A stretch of 64,000 nucleotides of DNA, from positions 62,001-126,000 of the forward strand of contig NZ_JAWCUD010000005.1 of assembly GCF_032461945.1 (NCBI RefSeq). The letters run 5' to 3'. The position numbers and the translations under genes are program-made. Positions 34,091-43,016 of the stretch are shown here, one piece after another. How positions within the stretch are numbered: position 1 is the first letter of the stretch; every line of letters starts with the position of its first letter. The notes under the pieces are model-generated. The model made no database searches. It saw only the letters and a program-made list of their open reading frames with translations, and was not told the DNA's origin. The stretch comes from Paenibacillus_E violae. Lineage in GTDB: Bacteria; Bacillota; Bacilli; Paenibacillales; NBRC-103111.

Positions 34091-35068
34091 TTACCAAGCG
34101 TAAGCTTCCGGAGCCGCTTTACCGGGACCAGGGAAGATTTCATCCAACTTTTTCAAAGTCTCTTCACTTAGTGAAACCTCAGGTACGCGTAATGAGTCCT
34201 GAAGCTGCTCGATAGTTCTTGGTCCGATAATCGGTGAAGTAACAGCCGAATGCGATAGAACCCAAGCCAAAGCAACAACGTCTTCTTTTTCGCCGATTTC
34301 TTTGCAGAGTGCGGAGAATTGCTCCAATTGGCTCCGATGCTTCTCAACCCGTTCGGCAGAGCGTGTGCTGCGAGCACCAGTACCTGCCAAGGCGTTACGG
34401 CCGAGCAAGCCTCCGGCAAGCGGACTCCACGGAATGACGCCTAGACCGAGCTTCTCAGCAGCAGGAAGCACTTCCAACTCTGGCAATCTGGCAAGCAGGT
34501 TGTACAGATGCTGCTCGGAGACTAAGCCCAAGAAGTGGCGGGCTTTCGCTTCGGCTTGGGCACAGGCTATGTGCCAGCCTGCAAAGTTGCTGGAGCCAAT
34601 ATAGTCGACTGTGCCTTGGTTAACCGCGGATTCGAACACACCCCACAGCTCATCCCAACTCACGTTACGGTCAATATGATGCATTTGGTAAAGCTCAATG
34701 TGGTCGGTCTGCAGTCTTTTGAGGGAAGCGTCCAAATGACGTCTGATTTTGTAAGCAGACAATCCACGTTCTGAGTTAGGTCCATCATGAGGATCATTCA
34801 TATCGCCATAGGCTTTGGTCGCAAGAATAACTTTCTCTCTGCGCCCACCGCCTTGCTTAAACCAACGGCCGATAATTTCTTCCGTCCAGCCCCTTCTTTC
34901 AACGCCACCGTACACATTAGCTGTATCGAAAAAATTAATTCCCGCATCCAATGCGGCATCCATAATTTTAAAAGCTTCTTTTTCCTCAGTTTCCGGTCCA
35001 AAGTTCATGGTTCCTAGACATAATTGACTGACCTTTAAGCCGGATTTCCCTAAATACGAATACTTCAT
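34091..35068 (-). CDS. Aldo/keto reductase
   Basis: 325 residues, NADPH-dependent TIM barrel. Visible: LCLGTMNFGPET, the catalytic DTANVYGG (Asp and Tyr) near 48-56, a Lys in VILATKAYG, HHIDRN (His), VDYIGSSNF, the cofactor region GVIPWSPLAGGLLG, and SPIIGPRTIEQLQDSL. YajO/Tas-like group, acting on small aldehydes and ketones. Single gene with its own terminator and two palindromes in its promoter region. Confidence 0.94.
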   Translation of the reverse strand: MKYSYLGKSGLKVSQLCLGTMNFGPETEEKEAFKIMDAALDAGINFFDTANVYGGVERRGWTEEIIGRWFKQGGGRREKVILATKAYGDMNDPHDGPNSERGLSAYKIRRHLDASLKRLQTDHIELYQMHHIDRNVSWDELWGVFESAVNQGTVDYIGSSNFAGWHIACAQAEAKARHFLGLVSEQHLYNLLARLPELEVLPAAEKLGLGVIPWSPLAGGLLGRNALAGTGARSTRSAERVEKHRSQLEQFSALCKEIGEKEDVVALAWVLSHSAVTSPIIGPRTIEQLQDSLRVPEVSLSEETLKKLDEIFPGPGKAAPEAYAW

Positions 35069-35616
35069 GATTCATCCTCCCACATTCCTCTTGATATTAG
35101 TAAGCACTAATTGTTGAAGACTTGTACGTCGTGATGATAGTTTCTATTTTATAGAAGTTTCTACATCAGTGAAAGTAGTGAAATTCTTTACAGTTGGTGA
35201 CTTGAAAGTAACTTTCTATAGAAGAAGTTACTAACTAACTCGATCAATTGGAATTGTATACCAAATACATTTTTATCCTTTCCCTCTCTTTAAAAATCTG
35301 TTAAAATGACATTGAAATCGCTTACAATTTTCGTTGGGAATGACGTAGAAACTTAAAAAATTGAGGTGATAGCCACATAAGAAGAGATCCTTCACGTGAT
35401 TAATGAAATGTTTTAGGCTGAAAATTACCATTCTTAGGTTGCGCTGCAGTACCGGAAACAACATGCGTCATGTTTTATAACACTATATCCGCGAAATTCA
35501 TTATTTTTAGACCTGTTTTTAGAATTTTTTTGTATACAATGCACCAAATATCTATTCACATAGAAGAAAATGCGGTATAATTTTCTTCGAAGGTCAAAAA
35601 ATGATGAATACGGGGG
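35069..35616. other. AT-rich divergent intergenic region with palindromes
   Basis: No gene. It holds a 15-bp palindrome TTCTATTTTATAGAA at 35142-35156 and a near-perfect 26-bp palindrome with arms AGTAACTT / AAGTTACT at 35207-35232, both on the side of the aldo/keto reductase gene. At 35530-35552 there is a GntR-type site in front of the transporter gene. The stretch 35270-35500 shows nothing recognisable. Confidence 0.6.
35530..35552. promoter_or_regulatory. Predicted GntR operator S1
   Basis: TTGTATACAA followed by TGCACCAAATA. It aligns base for base with S3 at 40062 in the GTATAC, CA and CCAAATA parts. Located 78 bp upstream of the transporter start. Confidence 0.6.
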
Positions 35617-37080
35617 ATGCGGATGATTACTTCATCACATGTTGTGTATGCTTTAGTGACATTAAGCGTTATCGTCGTCATGTTGTTAAAACGAGGAGTC
35701 GTTATTCCCACCTTAATTGGTACCTTCTTAATCGGATGGATTTATAAGGGGGATGTGATCAGCGGGTTCAAAGCAGTCTACAACGCTAATCTGACTGCAG
35801 CCAAAGAATTATTTACGATTTTCTTGATTATTACGTTTATGGTCGCTTTGCTGGCTTCTTTGAGGGATATCGGCGCTGACAAGCGTATGATCACGCCTAT
35901 TCAGAAGCTAATGGTCAATGGTCACATTGCCTACATTGTTCTAGCTGTTGTTACATATGTTATTTCACTTTTTTTCTGGCCGACGCCGGCCGTTCCGTTG
36001 ATCGGAGCGCTGCTGATTCCAGCAGCCATTCGCGCAGGATTACCAGCAATGGGAGCCGGTATGGCGATTGCCATTGCTGGACAAGGCATGGCATTATCCT
36101 CTGACTATGTCATGCAAGTAGCGCCGATGCTTAGCGCAAAGGGCGCAGGCATTGATACGGCTTCCGTAGCGGACAAGGCGATGATCTTGTCTCTCATCAC
36201 GGGGGGAGTAGCGCTAACCGGAGCTTATCTCATGAACAGGAAAGCGATCCGCAAGCCGGAAAGCACAACTGCTGAAACTTCAAATCAGGTACAAGCTATC
36301 CGTGTTGTACAGACAGCTTCCGAGTTTCCTGAAGCAGCTGCAGCCGTAGAAACGCTTAGTCCGGCCGTTATTCGATGGTCCAAAGTGTTCGCGGTGCTTG
36401 TTCCACTTTCCATGCTTGCCGTTATGGTGGTTATGATTCTAAGCAAGCTGGGACATAAAGGCATGAGCGGATTTGAAGGAGGAGATGGCGCCGCGTTTAT
36501 CGGCGGTGTGGCGGTTATCCTACTCATTTTATCCTGTACATTGTTCTCCAAAGTTCAAGCCTTGGATAAGATCAGCGATCATCTGACAGAAGGCTTCGTT
36601 TTTGCATTCAAAGCCATGGGGCCGGTCATTCCGATCGCAGGATTCTTTTTCCTGGGGAATGCAGATTTCTCCAAAAGCATTCTCTCCTTAGGCGAAGGTG
36701 ATAAAGCGCCGGCGATTCTCTACGATTTGGTGATGTCTGTTCAACATTTGATCCCGTCGAGCGGCATCCTGACTTCGTTTGGATTGTTAGTCATGGGGAT
36801 TATCGCGGGATTAGAAGGCTCGGGTTTCTCCGGTCTTCCTCTCACAGGCTCGTTGTCCGGTGCTTTGGCGCCGGCAGTAGGTATGGATCCCTCCACGTTG
36901 GCGGCTATCGGCCAGATGGGGTCGGTATGGTCGGGCGGAGGGACGCTCATTGCGTGGTCATCGCTCGTAGCGGTTGCCGGATTCGCCGGTGTCTCGGCGA
37001 TTGATTTGGCGCGGAAGAACTTCTTGCCGGTTATAATCGGCTTAAGTGTTTCTACGATTTTAGCTGTTTTAATATGGTAG
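35617..37080 (+). CDS. Multi-pass membrane transporter, ion-transporter superfamily-like
   Basis: 487 residues with about eleven to twelve hydrophobic helices and a cytoplasmic loop near residues 215-245. The fold resembles dicarboxylate/citrate carriers: two half-repeats, with small-residue motifs (FFWPTPAVPLIGALLIPAA; GLEGSGFSGLPLTGSLSG). I cannot assign a family with certainty. An operator of the GntR type precedes it, and the gene begins the catabolic locus, so import of the locus substrate or of an organic anion is likely. GTG/ATG choices: ATG 35623 is also possible (GGGGGATGCGG upstream). Confidence 0.7.
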   Translation: MRMITSSHVVYALVTLSVIVVMLLKRGVVIPTLIGTFLIGWIYKGDVISGFKAVYNANLTAAKELFTIFLIITFMVALLASLRDIGADKRMITPIQKLMVNGHIAYIVLAVVTYVISLFFWPTPAVPLIGALLIPAAIRAGLPAMGAGMAIAIAGQGMALSSDYVMQVAPMLSAKGAGIDTASVADKAMILSLITGGVALTGAYLMNRKAIRKPESTTAETSNQVQAIRVVQTASEFPEAAAAVETLSPAVIRWSKVFAVLVPLSMLAVMVVMILSKLGHKGMSGFEGGDGAAFIGGVAVILLILSCTLFSKVQALDKISDHLTEGFVFAFKAMGPVIPIAGFFFLGNADFSKSILSLGEGDKAPAILYDLVMSVQHLIPSSGILTSFGLLVMGIIAGLEGSGFSGLPLTGSLSGALAPAVGMDPSTLAAIGQMGSVWSGGGTLIAWSSLVAVAGFAGVSAIDLARKNFLPVIIGLSVSTILAVLIW

Positions 37081-37090
37081 GTTAAAAAAA

Positions 37091-37132
37091 GCGCCAAGCC
37101 ATTTACGTCGCAGACGATAGATGGTTAGGCGC
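37091..37132 (-). terminator. Terminator of yyaC
   Basis: GCGCCAAGCCAT / ATGGTTAGGCGC hairpin; on the minus strand it is followed by TTTTTTT. One arm lies inside the last codons of yyaC. Confidence 0.8.
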
Positions 37133-37708
37133 TTCATTCCCTAATTGAGGAGCAGGCATTAGCTGTGGGATGATGTCTTGACATGATTTCACCAAAAGAC
37201 GCGAGATCACCGCTGACATTTCATCAATAAACGTAAGGCTTGTGTGCTCCATGACTTTATGGTTGAGCAAGCTGTGGTTGTTAATAATCCCTTTGAGATG
37301 AATATGTCCGATAGGCGGAAGCTCTTTATTTAAGCTGACACCGGGCTGAAGCGGTTCTTCCACTAGTTGGAGCGTTCCGATTTTGTAGAACTGGCCAAGA
37401 GCGGCATCAACAGCAATCGTGTAAGCTTTATTATGTGATTTGGCAATGTGAGCGATGGTCTTCTGTAAATTGAGTGCATGCACGGGTTTCTCCAGCGTTC
37501 CATAAAGATGAACATGACGGTGGCCTTCGAACCGCTCGGATAACCGACTCCCGACCATCGGGCCAAGGGAATCCCACGTGTAACGATTGGTGCCGACGCA
37601 TATAATGACAATTTCCGTATAGGCCGGTTTTGATAAATAATGATTCGTTAAAGCTTCAGACAAATAGGCAACAGATTTCTTATCAAGGTAATGGATATGG
37701 CGCATCAT
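37103..37708 (-). CDS. yyaC: Spore protein YyaC (putative Gpr-like protease fold)
   Basis: 201 residues. Matches the YyaC family, related in fold to the germination protease Gpr: EIVIICVGTNRYTWDSLGPMVGSRL, HLYGTLEKPVHALNL, IAVDAALGQ, and LPPIGHIHLKGIINNHS. Known as a sporulation protein of unclear activity. It sits between genes of the catabolic locus on the opposite strand, has no GntR-type site, and is probably unrelated to them. Confidence 0.9.
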   Translation of the reverse strand: MMRHIHYLDKKSVAYLSEALTNHYLSKPAYTEIVIICVGTNRYTWDSLGPMVGSRLSERFEGHRHVHLYGTLEKPVHALNLQKTIAHIAKSHNKAYTIAVDAALGQFYKIGTLQLVEEPLQPGVSLNKELPPIGHIHLKGIINNHSLLNHKVMEHTSLTFIDEMSAVISRLLVKSCQDIIPQLMPAPQLGNEAPNHLSSAT

Positions 37709-37820
37709 GGGGTAAAATCACCTCTCTTCCGTAAGTAATATACGCCGAGCAGCTGTACAGTATGAGTATACATCCTGAAAGGAAAGAAAATCATAAATGA
37801 TACTATATCCTAATATAATC

Positions 37821-37840
37821 TTGGTATACAATATACACAA
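37821..37840. promoter_or_regulatory. Predicted GntR operator S2
   Basis: TTGGTATACAATATACACAA, 24 bp before the creatininase-family start codon. It shares GGTATAC and ATATAC with S3. Confidence 0.6.
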
Positions 37841-37863
37841 GTAGAAAAAGGAGAGTGAATGCG

Positions 37864-38610
37864 ATGTCGAATGCTTATATTTTAACACAAATGACATGGC
37901 CAGAGGTAGAAGTGGCCCTCAAAACGGTCAAAATTGCCATTATTCCACTAGGCGCACATGAACAGCACGGCCCTCATATGGTTGAAAGCTGCGATGCTGT
38001 TCTTGCTGAAGAAATGGGAAAAAGGCTAACGGCAAGGTTATACCCGGAGGCACTTTTAACGCCTACCATTAATATGGGCGTCTCCCCGCATCATCTTCAT
38101 TTTCCAGGCACAATTTCCTTGGAGCCTACAACCGTTATTGCGATTCTGCGCGATATGATCAAATCATTAAAAAGCCAAGGGATCGAGAAATTCCTGGTCA
38201 TCAATTCGCATGGCGGTAACCAAGCGACATTAGGCGTCGCGGCGGATATACTGACAGCAGAACTGGGAGTATCCCTCTTTTATGCCAAAACGACGGCATC
38301 TGCGAAAGATGTGATGGACAGGCGCATCGCATCCAAGCTGTACGGTCACAGCTGCGATCGCGAGGTGTCCGAAGCGATGTATTTGGCGCCTCATCTGGTC
38401 CGTGAGGATAAACTGGAGAAAGGCGACATTCAAGAGGGGCGCTGGAAAAAGCTTCGCCCGGGCAGTCCCCTTCAAGGCTTCTATTACTATGAAGAAATGA
38501 CGCGCAACGGCTGCATCGGCGATGCGACGAAAGCCAGCCGGGACATCGGAGAGGAGATTGTTGAGACGGCCCTTGAGCGGTTGACTCAAGCCGTTAGAGA
38601 CATGATATAA
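37864..38610 (+). CDS. Creatininase-family amidohydrolase
   Basis: 248 residues. Metal-binding motifs of the family: IIPLGAHEQHGPHM (Glu, His), DAVLAEEM (Asp), VINSHGGNQATL (His) and the Glu of DREVSEAMYL. These enzymes open lactams or hydrolyse amides (creatinine, 3-oxo-formamides, mycofactocin precursor). The frame extends to GTG 37855, but that codon sits inside the AAAGGAG site, so ATG 37864 is the start. It is followed 4 bp later by a transporter gene. Probably hydrolyses an amide or lactam in the pathway of this locus. Confidence 0.88.
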   Translation: MSNAYILTQMTWPEVEVALKTVKIAIIPLGAHEQHGPHMVESCDAVLAEEMGKRLTARLYPEALLTPTINMGVSPHHLHFPGTISLEPTTVIAILRDMIKSLKSQGIEKFLVINSHGGNQATLGVAADILTAELGVSLFYAKTTASAKDVMDRRIASKLYGHSCDREVSEAMYLAPHLVREDKLEKGDIQEGRWKKLRPGSPLQGFYYYEEMTRNGCIGDATKASRDIGEEIVETALERLTQAVRDMI

Positions 38611-38614
38611 ACTT

Positions 38615-40018
38615 ATGAAGCAAGCACTGTTTATTGCAGCGATCGCCGCCTATCTTGTCTCTGAAATCTATCCAAGCGAGTGGCTAACTTGGCTCCAATC
38701 CGGGCTTAGTCTTGTCATTATTGTCGTCGCATTCCGCTCGATCAAGCCATTCGTGCAGCTATTAGGCACAATTTTCCTAAGCACAGGCGCCATTCTTCTA
38801 GCGGTGAACGGAGCTTCATGGACGGATTACTTCCTTAGCTTCGGCAGTATGCTGAACGTATTAAGCTTATTTGTGCTGATTCCGATGATTGCCTTGCCCA
38901 TCGAGCTCGGACACTACGCGGTGAGAGTACAGGCGATTCTCTACAGCAAGGTGCAGCACTCCGGTATGCTCTATTGTATTACTTCATTATTATCCTATAT
39001 TTTGAGTTCGTTTATGAACCTGGCCACACTGCCGATGATGTACCACAGTATTCAGCCTTCCCTGCAATATTATCCGATTCAGCAAAAAGACAGATTTATT
39101 AGCCGGGCGATTACACATGGCTACAGCATGCCAATTCTGTGGACACCGGTAGCCCCGATTGTAGGGATTATTGTGGAAATGACAGGCGTAAGCTGGAGTG
39201 CGATTTTACCCATCGTCATACCGTTCAGCTTATTAGGTCTGGCTTTGGATTGGTTGATGGGGACGTGGGTCGCTAATCGCCGCCTTAAAAAAATCAGTCT
39301 GACTACGCTTGAAGAGATTTCTGCTGCCAGGGAAAGTGCGGTCGTTCATCAGCCGAATGCGTCTAATGAGGTCAAAGGGAGCCATCCGTGGCAAATCCTT
39401 ATCGCGATCGTTGTACTTAATGTGCTGGTTTTTGTATTAGAGCGATTTACGCATATGGGATTCTTGCTGTTAGTCTCGATCATCGTTATTCCATTTGCTT
39501 ACGTATGGTCTTTGATGTTAGGGAAGGGCATGGCGTTTATTACAAGCAGCCAAACCTTGCTATCGTCTCATGTGCTGAAAATGAAGGATCAATTCTTCAT
39601 TTTCTTAAGCGCCGGTTTTATGATATCAGCTATTAAATCTACGGGCAGCAACCATGCGATCAACGAAGGGATCATGGCTATTCAACATGCCATCGGGTCT
39701 GATCTCTTTCTGCTCATGATCCCGCTAATTCCGTTAGCGCTTGCATTTATCGGGCTGCATCCTGCAGTTGGATTGGCTCTGGCAGCGGAGTCATTGCATC
39801 CGCAGGCGCTAGGTATTTCCGTGCAGCTGATGGCGATCGCTATGCTTACGGGGGCGGCCACGGCATTCTTAATGGGGCCTTACAACGCTACCGCCGGGAT
39901 GATGTCTAATTTGATAGGGAAGAGTTCGTATAAGGTATCAAACTGGAATGCACCTTTTACAATTGCGTATTTAATGATGTCGATGATCTTGCTGTTAATC
40001 TTAAAAAAAGTGGGTTGA
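38615..40018 (+). CDS. Multi-pass membrane transporter of unknown family
   Basis: 467 residues, about eleven to twelve hydrophobic helices, with a hydrophilic loop near 220-255. It has motifs suggestive of anion carriers (SSFMNLATLPMMYHS; HGYSMPILWTPVAPIVGII; GLHPAVGLALAAESLHPQ), with a substrate-loop pattern like that of dicarboxylate or DctM-type proteins. Translationally close to the creatininase gene (4-bp gap), so it probably imports or exports that enzyme's substrate or product. Not sequence-similar enough to the 35617 transporter to call them paralogues by eye. Confidence 0.7.
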   Translation: MKQALFIAAIAAYLVSEIYPSEWLTWLQSGLSLVIIVVAFRSIKPFVQLLGTIFLSTGAILLAVNGASWTDYFLSFGSMLNVLSLFVLIPMIALPIELGHYAVRVQAILYSKVQHSGMLYCITSLLSYILSSFMNLATLPMMYHSIQPSLQYYPIQQKDRFISRAITHGYSMPILWTPVAPIVGIIVEMTGVSWSAILPIVIPFSLLGLALDWLMGTWVANRRLKKISLTTLEEISAARESAVVHQPNASNEVKGSHPWQILIAIVVLNVLVFVLERFTHMGFLLLVSIIVIPFAYVWSLMLGKGMAFITSSQTLLSSHVLKMKDQFFIFLSAGFMISAIKSTGSNHAINEGIMAIQHAIGSDLFLLMIPLIPLALAFIGLHPAVGLALAAESLHPQALGISVQLMAIAMLTGAATAFLMGPYNATAGMMSNLIGKSSYKVSNWNAPFTIAYLMMSMILLLILKKVG

Positions 40019-40061
40019 CAGGGTAGCCCAATCTAAGTAATAATAAGTCCATGAAATCATT

Positions 40062-40080
40062 TTGGTATACCATATACCAA
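40062..40080. promoter_or_regulatory. Predicted GntR operator S3
   Basis: TTGGTATACCATATACCAA, the most symmetric of the sites, 64 bp upstream of the diiron oxygenase start. It fits the T-N-G-T..A-C-N-A pattern known for FadR-type GntR regulators. Confidence 0.7.
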
Positions 40081-40143
40081 ATACCAGAACAATCGACGAG
40101 TTGATCTACTACGACACTTTACATTTTGAGAGGAGAGTTTTAT

Positions 40144-40854
40144 ATGACAACAGCAGCAACTGAATCCCGTTTGATGAACAAAGAGGAATTCCGCTATGCA
40201 CTTGAGCAAGCCATTGAAGGCAATGCCGTTTCAAAAGCTCCTTTTACAACAATGTGGGCAAATGGTGAATTGAAGAAAGAGCATTTTGCCAGATGGGTAG
40301 AACAGCATTACGCGTATGTAGGTCCATTCGCAGAGTACTTGGCTTATATCTATGCCAACTGTCCGCATGAGGACGCAAGAGACTTCATCCTGCAAAACAT
40401 GTGGGAAGAGGAACTCGGCGGCGACCGTCACACCGATTTGTTAATTCGTTTTGGTGAAGCTTGCGGAACGACGCGCGAACGCGTGGAATCCATGCAGCAC
40501 CTGCTCCCTGAAACCATCGGCTTGCAATCCTGGTGTTACCGGATGGCTTTCAAAGAAAATTTCTTATTCGCAACAGCAGCGTTAGTTGTAGGACTTGAAT
40601 CTCAAGTGCCTGCCATCTACCGCAGACAAACGCCAACGCTTCGCAATCACTACGGTTTTACAGATGAAGAAGTGGAATTCTTCGATTTACATATCGTATC
40701 CGATGAGATCCACGGAGAGCGTGGCTACCAAATCGTACTTGAATACGCTAGAACACCTGAAGATCAACAACGCTGTATCAAAATTGTAGAAGAAGCTACG
40801 AAAATGCGCAGAATGTACATCGCAGCAATCTCCCGTGAATTTTGCTTAGAATAG
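40144..40854 (+). CDS. Heme-oxygenase-like diiron oxygenase (TenA/PqqC/CADD fold)
   Basis: 236 residues from ATG 40144 (AGGAGAG 7 bases upstream; the longer frame from TTG 40126 runs through the ribosome binding site). All-helical protein of the TenA/PqqC fold. Six candidate metal ligands are present: Glu89, His96, Glu152, His183, Asp187, His190. Their spacing (E-x6-H, E, H-x3-D-x2-H) matches the diiron site of CADD from Chlamydia (Glu81, His88, Glu142, His174, Asp178, His181). Tyr27 and Lys152, used by CADD as self-sacrificing groups, have no visible equivalents, so a different substrate is likely. First gene of a five-gene operon with an aldehyde dehydrogenase. Function inferred: oxygen-dependent attack on a small amine or carboxylate giving an aldehyde. 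Confidence 0.85.
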   Translation: MTTAATESRLMNKEEFRYALEQAIEGNAVSKAPFTTMWANGELKKEHFARWVEQHYAYVGPFAEYLAYIYANCPHEDARDFILQNMWEEELGGDRHTDLLIRFGEACGTTRERVESMQHLLPETIGLQSWCYRMAFKENFLFATAALVVGLESQVPAIYRRQTPTLRNHYGFTDEEVEFFDLHIVSDEIHGERGYQIVLEYARTPEDQQRCIKIVEEATKMRRMYIAAISREFCLE

Positions 40855-40992
40855 TCCTTATCTTTTATAAATGTTCATAGAAAATAGAAGTTAAACCGTT
40901 CCCGGGAAGTTGTATTCTCGGGAATTGGTCTAACTGGCATACAGACCCTGCTTTTGAGCCGAAATTGGTCGTTAAAGAGAAAGGGGATTGAC

Positions 40993-42462
40993 ATGGCAGC
41001 AACAGAAACAGCCGTACAGACTTTCAAAAACCTGATTAACGGGGAATGGGTAGAGGCCGCAAGCGGTGAAACCTTCTTGACCATTAACCCGGCTAATGTG
41101 AAAGATAGCGTAGGAAGATTTCAAGCTTCGACAGAAGAGGATGTCATCCAGGCTATGGAGGCTGCTGAGCAAGCTTTCAAAACTTGGCGTCACGTTCCCC
41201 CTACCAAGCGAGCGGAAATCTTGTACAAAGCAGCGGACTTGCTGGAAGCAGGTTTGGAGCAATATGCGGAAGAACTGACTCGCGAGGAAGGAAAAACGAT
41301 GGCGAGCAGCCGGATGGAAGTGAAACGTTCCGCCCAAACGCTCAGGTATTACGCTTCTGAAGGATTAAACGTTTCTGGCGAAACGCTTCCATCAGATGAT
41401 GCAACTACTTTTGTATACACACGCAAAGAACCATTAGGTGTTATTTCCGTCATTACACCTTGGAATTTCCCGATTTCCATTCCAGTACGCAAGATCGCTC
41501 CTGCCTTAGTTACTGGCAACACCGTGGTCTTCAAACCGGCATCGAACACGCCGTTGATTGCTTATCGGTTAGTGGAGGCGCTTCATCAGGCTGGACTTCC
41601 AGCGGGCGTGATCAACTTCGTGACAGGCTCCGCATCCAAAACAGGCGTGCCGCTAGTCACACATTCCGCCGTCAAAGCGGTTACTTTCACGGGTTCCACG
41701 GGTGCAGGTGAGAAGATCAATCGTCAGGTACGATTATCCACTCGTGTGCAGCTGGAGCTAGGCGGTAAGAATCCGTTGATCGTGATGGATGACGCGAATA
41801 TCGATCATGCGGTGGAGCTCGCCGTGAAAGGCGGCTTCGAATTAACGGGCCAAGCTTGCACGGGCACGAGCCGGGTCATCATCATGGATGCGGTGCATGA
41901 TGAATTTGTTGAGAAGCTTGTAGAGAAAACCAAGCAGCTCAAAGTTGGCAACGGGTTAAGCAAAGGTGTTGAAGTCGGTCCTCTCGCGAATGAAAGCCAA
42001 CTTCGCAATGTGCTCGATTACGTCGCCATCGGAAAAGCGGAAGGTGCTGAACTGGTCGTAGGCGGCGAGCAGCTAACCGACGGCGATTACGCCAATGGTT
42101 ACTACGTAACGCCAGCCGTATTCGTAGGTGTTGCACCTGACATGCGCATCGCGCAGGAAGAGATTTTTGGACCGGTCATCTCCGTGATCCGTGTTAGCAG
42201 CTTCCAAGAAGCGATGGACATCGCCAATGATGTGGAGTTCGGACTTTCCGCAGCGATTTGTACATCCGAGTCCGGCCGGATTCAACATTTCATCCAGAAC
42301 ATCGAGACTGGCATGGTGAAAATTAACCGACCCACGACGGGGAATGCCTACAACGCGCCATTTGGCGGCGTGAAGATGTCCAGTACAGCAACGTATCGCG
42401 AGTCCGGTCGTGCGGCACTTGATTTTTACACGCAAATCAAAACGGTCTACCACGGCATCTAA
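40993..42462 (+). CDS. NAD(P)-dependent aldehyde dehydrogenase
   Basis: 489 residues from ATG 40993 with AAAGGGG upstream; the longer frame to 40954 lacks a usable site. Motifs: VITPWNFPISIPVRKIAPAL, cofactor loop FTGSTGAGEKINR, general base Glu255 in LELGGKNP, nucleophile Cys289 in GQACTG, and EEIFGPVISV. The 34-residue gap between Glu and Cys is standard. Oxidises an aldehyde to the acid, probably the product of the diiron oxygenase encoded directly before it. The sequence resembles 2,5-dioxovalerate or 3-sulfolactaldehyde-type members in general layout, but the substrate is open. Confidence 0.95.
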   Translation: MAATETAVQTFKNLINGEWVEAASGETFLTINPANVKDSVGRFQASTEEDVIQAMEAAEQAFKTWRHVPPTKRAEILYKAADLLEAGLEQYAEELTREEGKTMASSRMEVKRSAQTLRYYASEGLNVSGETLPSDDATTFVYTRKEPLGVISVITPWNFPISIPVRKIAPALVTGNTVVFKPASNTPLIAYRLVEALHQAGLPAGVINFVTGSASKTGVPLVTHSAVKAVTFTGSTGAGEKINRQVRLSTRVQLELGGKNPLIVMDDANIDHAVELAVKGGFELTGQACTGTSRVIIMDAVHDEFVEKLVEKTKQLKVGNGLSKGVEVGPLANESQLRNVLDYVAIGKAEGAELVVGGEQLTDGDYANGYYVTPAVFVGVAPDMRIAQEEIFGPVISVIRVSSFQEAMDIANDVEFGLSAAICTSESGRIQHFIQNIETGMVKINRPTTGNAYNAPFGGVKMSSTATYRESGRAALDFYTQIKTVYHGI

Positions 42463-42490
42463 ACGATAGATTCATAACGGAGGATCTGAC

Positions 42491-42964
42491 ATGAAATCGG
42501 TCTTAAAGCTGGAACTGGAAGAAGCAAAAGTGATGATAGAGGCAGCTAAAATAGCGGCGGAAGAAGTTAAAGCTTTGGAATCCATCTGTATCGTGGATGA
42601 CGGCGGTTATATCATTGCACTGGAGCGCATGAACGGCGGGCGAATTACAGGTCCTGAGATCGCAACGTCCAAAGCTTTTACAGCAAGTGGCCACAAGCGT
42701 TCCACGCATCTGTTCAACCAACCGGGAGGACCTGCGACAACAACCGGAGAAGCGTTCGGTATTCACGTGATGATGCCAGGTAAGTTCGCGATCTTCGTTG
42801 GCGGATTCCCGATTGTCGTGAATGGCGAAGTCATTGGAGGCGTCGGCGTTAGCGGAGGGAACGGGGAGCAGGACACAGCGGTCGGCACCGCGGCGTTAAA
42901 GGCTTTGCAGCAGCATTTGGGCAGCGAATATGAAGTAATGACCCAAGCGGATATTAAAAAATAA
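42491..42964 (+). CDS. GlcG/HbpS family protein (DUF336)
   Basis: 157 residues. Opens with KLELEEAKVMIEAAKIAAEEV and contains CIVDDGGYIIALERMNGG, the core ATSKAFTA, and the FPIVVNGEVIGGVGVSGGNGEQD end of the family. Members bind heme or small ligands, or accompany oxidative catabolic operons (glycolate, propanediol, haem sensing). Its role here is unclear; a ligand-binding helper for the oxygenase or aldehyde dehydrogenase is possible. Follows the dehydrogenase gene by 28 bp. Confidence 0.88.
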   Translation: MKSVLKLELEEAKVMIEAAKIAAEEVKALESICIVDDGGYIIALERMNGGRITGPEIATSKAFTASGHKRSTHLFNQPGGPATTTGEAFGIHVMMPGKFAIFVGGFPIVVNGEVIGGVGVSGGNGEQDTAVGTAALKALQQHLGSEYEVMTQADIKK

Positions 42965-43016
42965 TCGCGGTTCGTTCCTTGTGAAACTAGCTGCACATGG
43001 AGAGGGAAGAGGGAAG

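Noticed and set aside
40126..40143. TTG start for the diiron oxygenase
   Set aside because: The codon lies in the ribosome binding site region; ATG 40144 has correct spacing.
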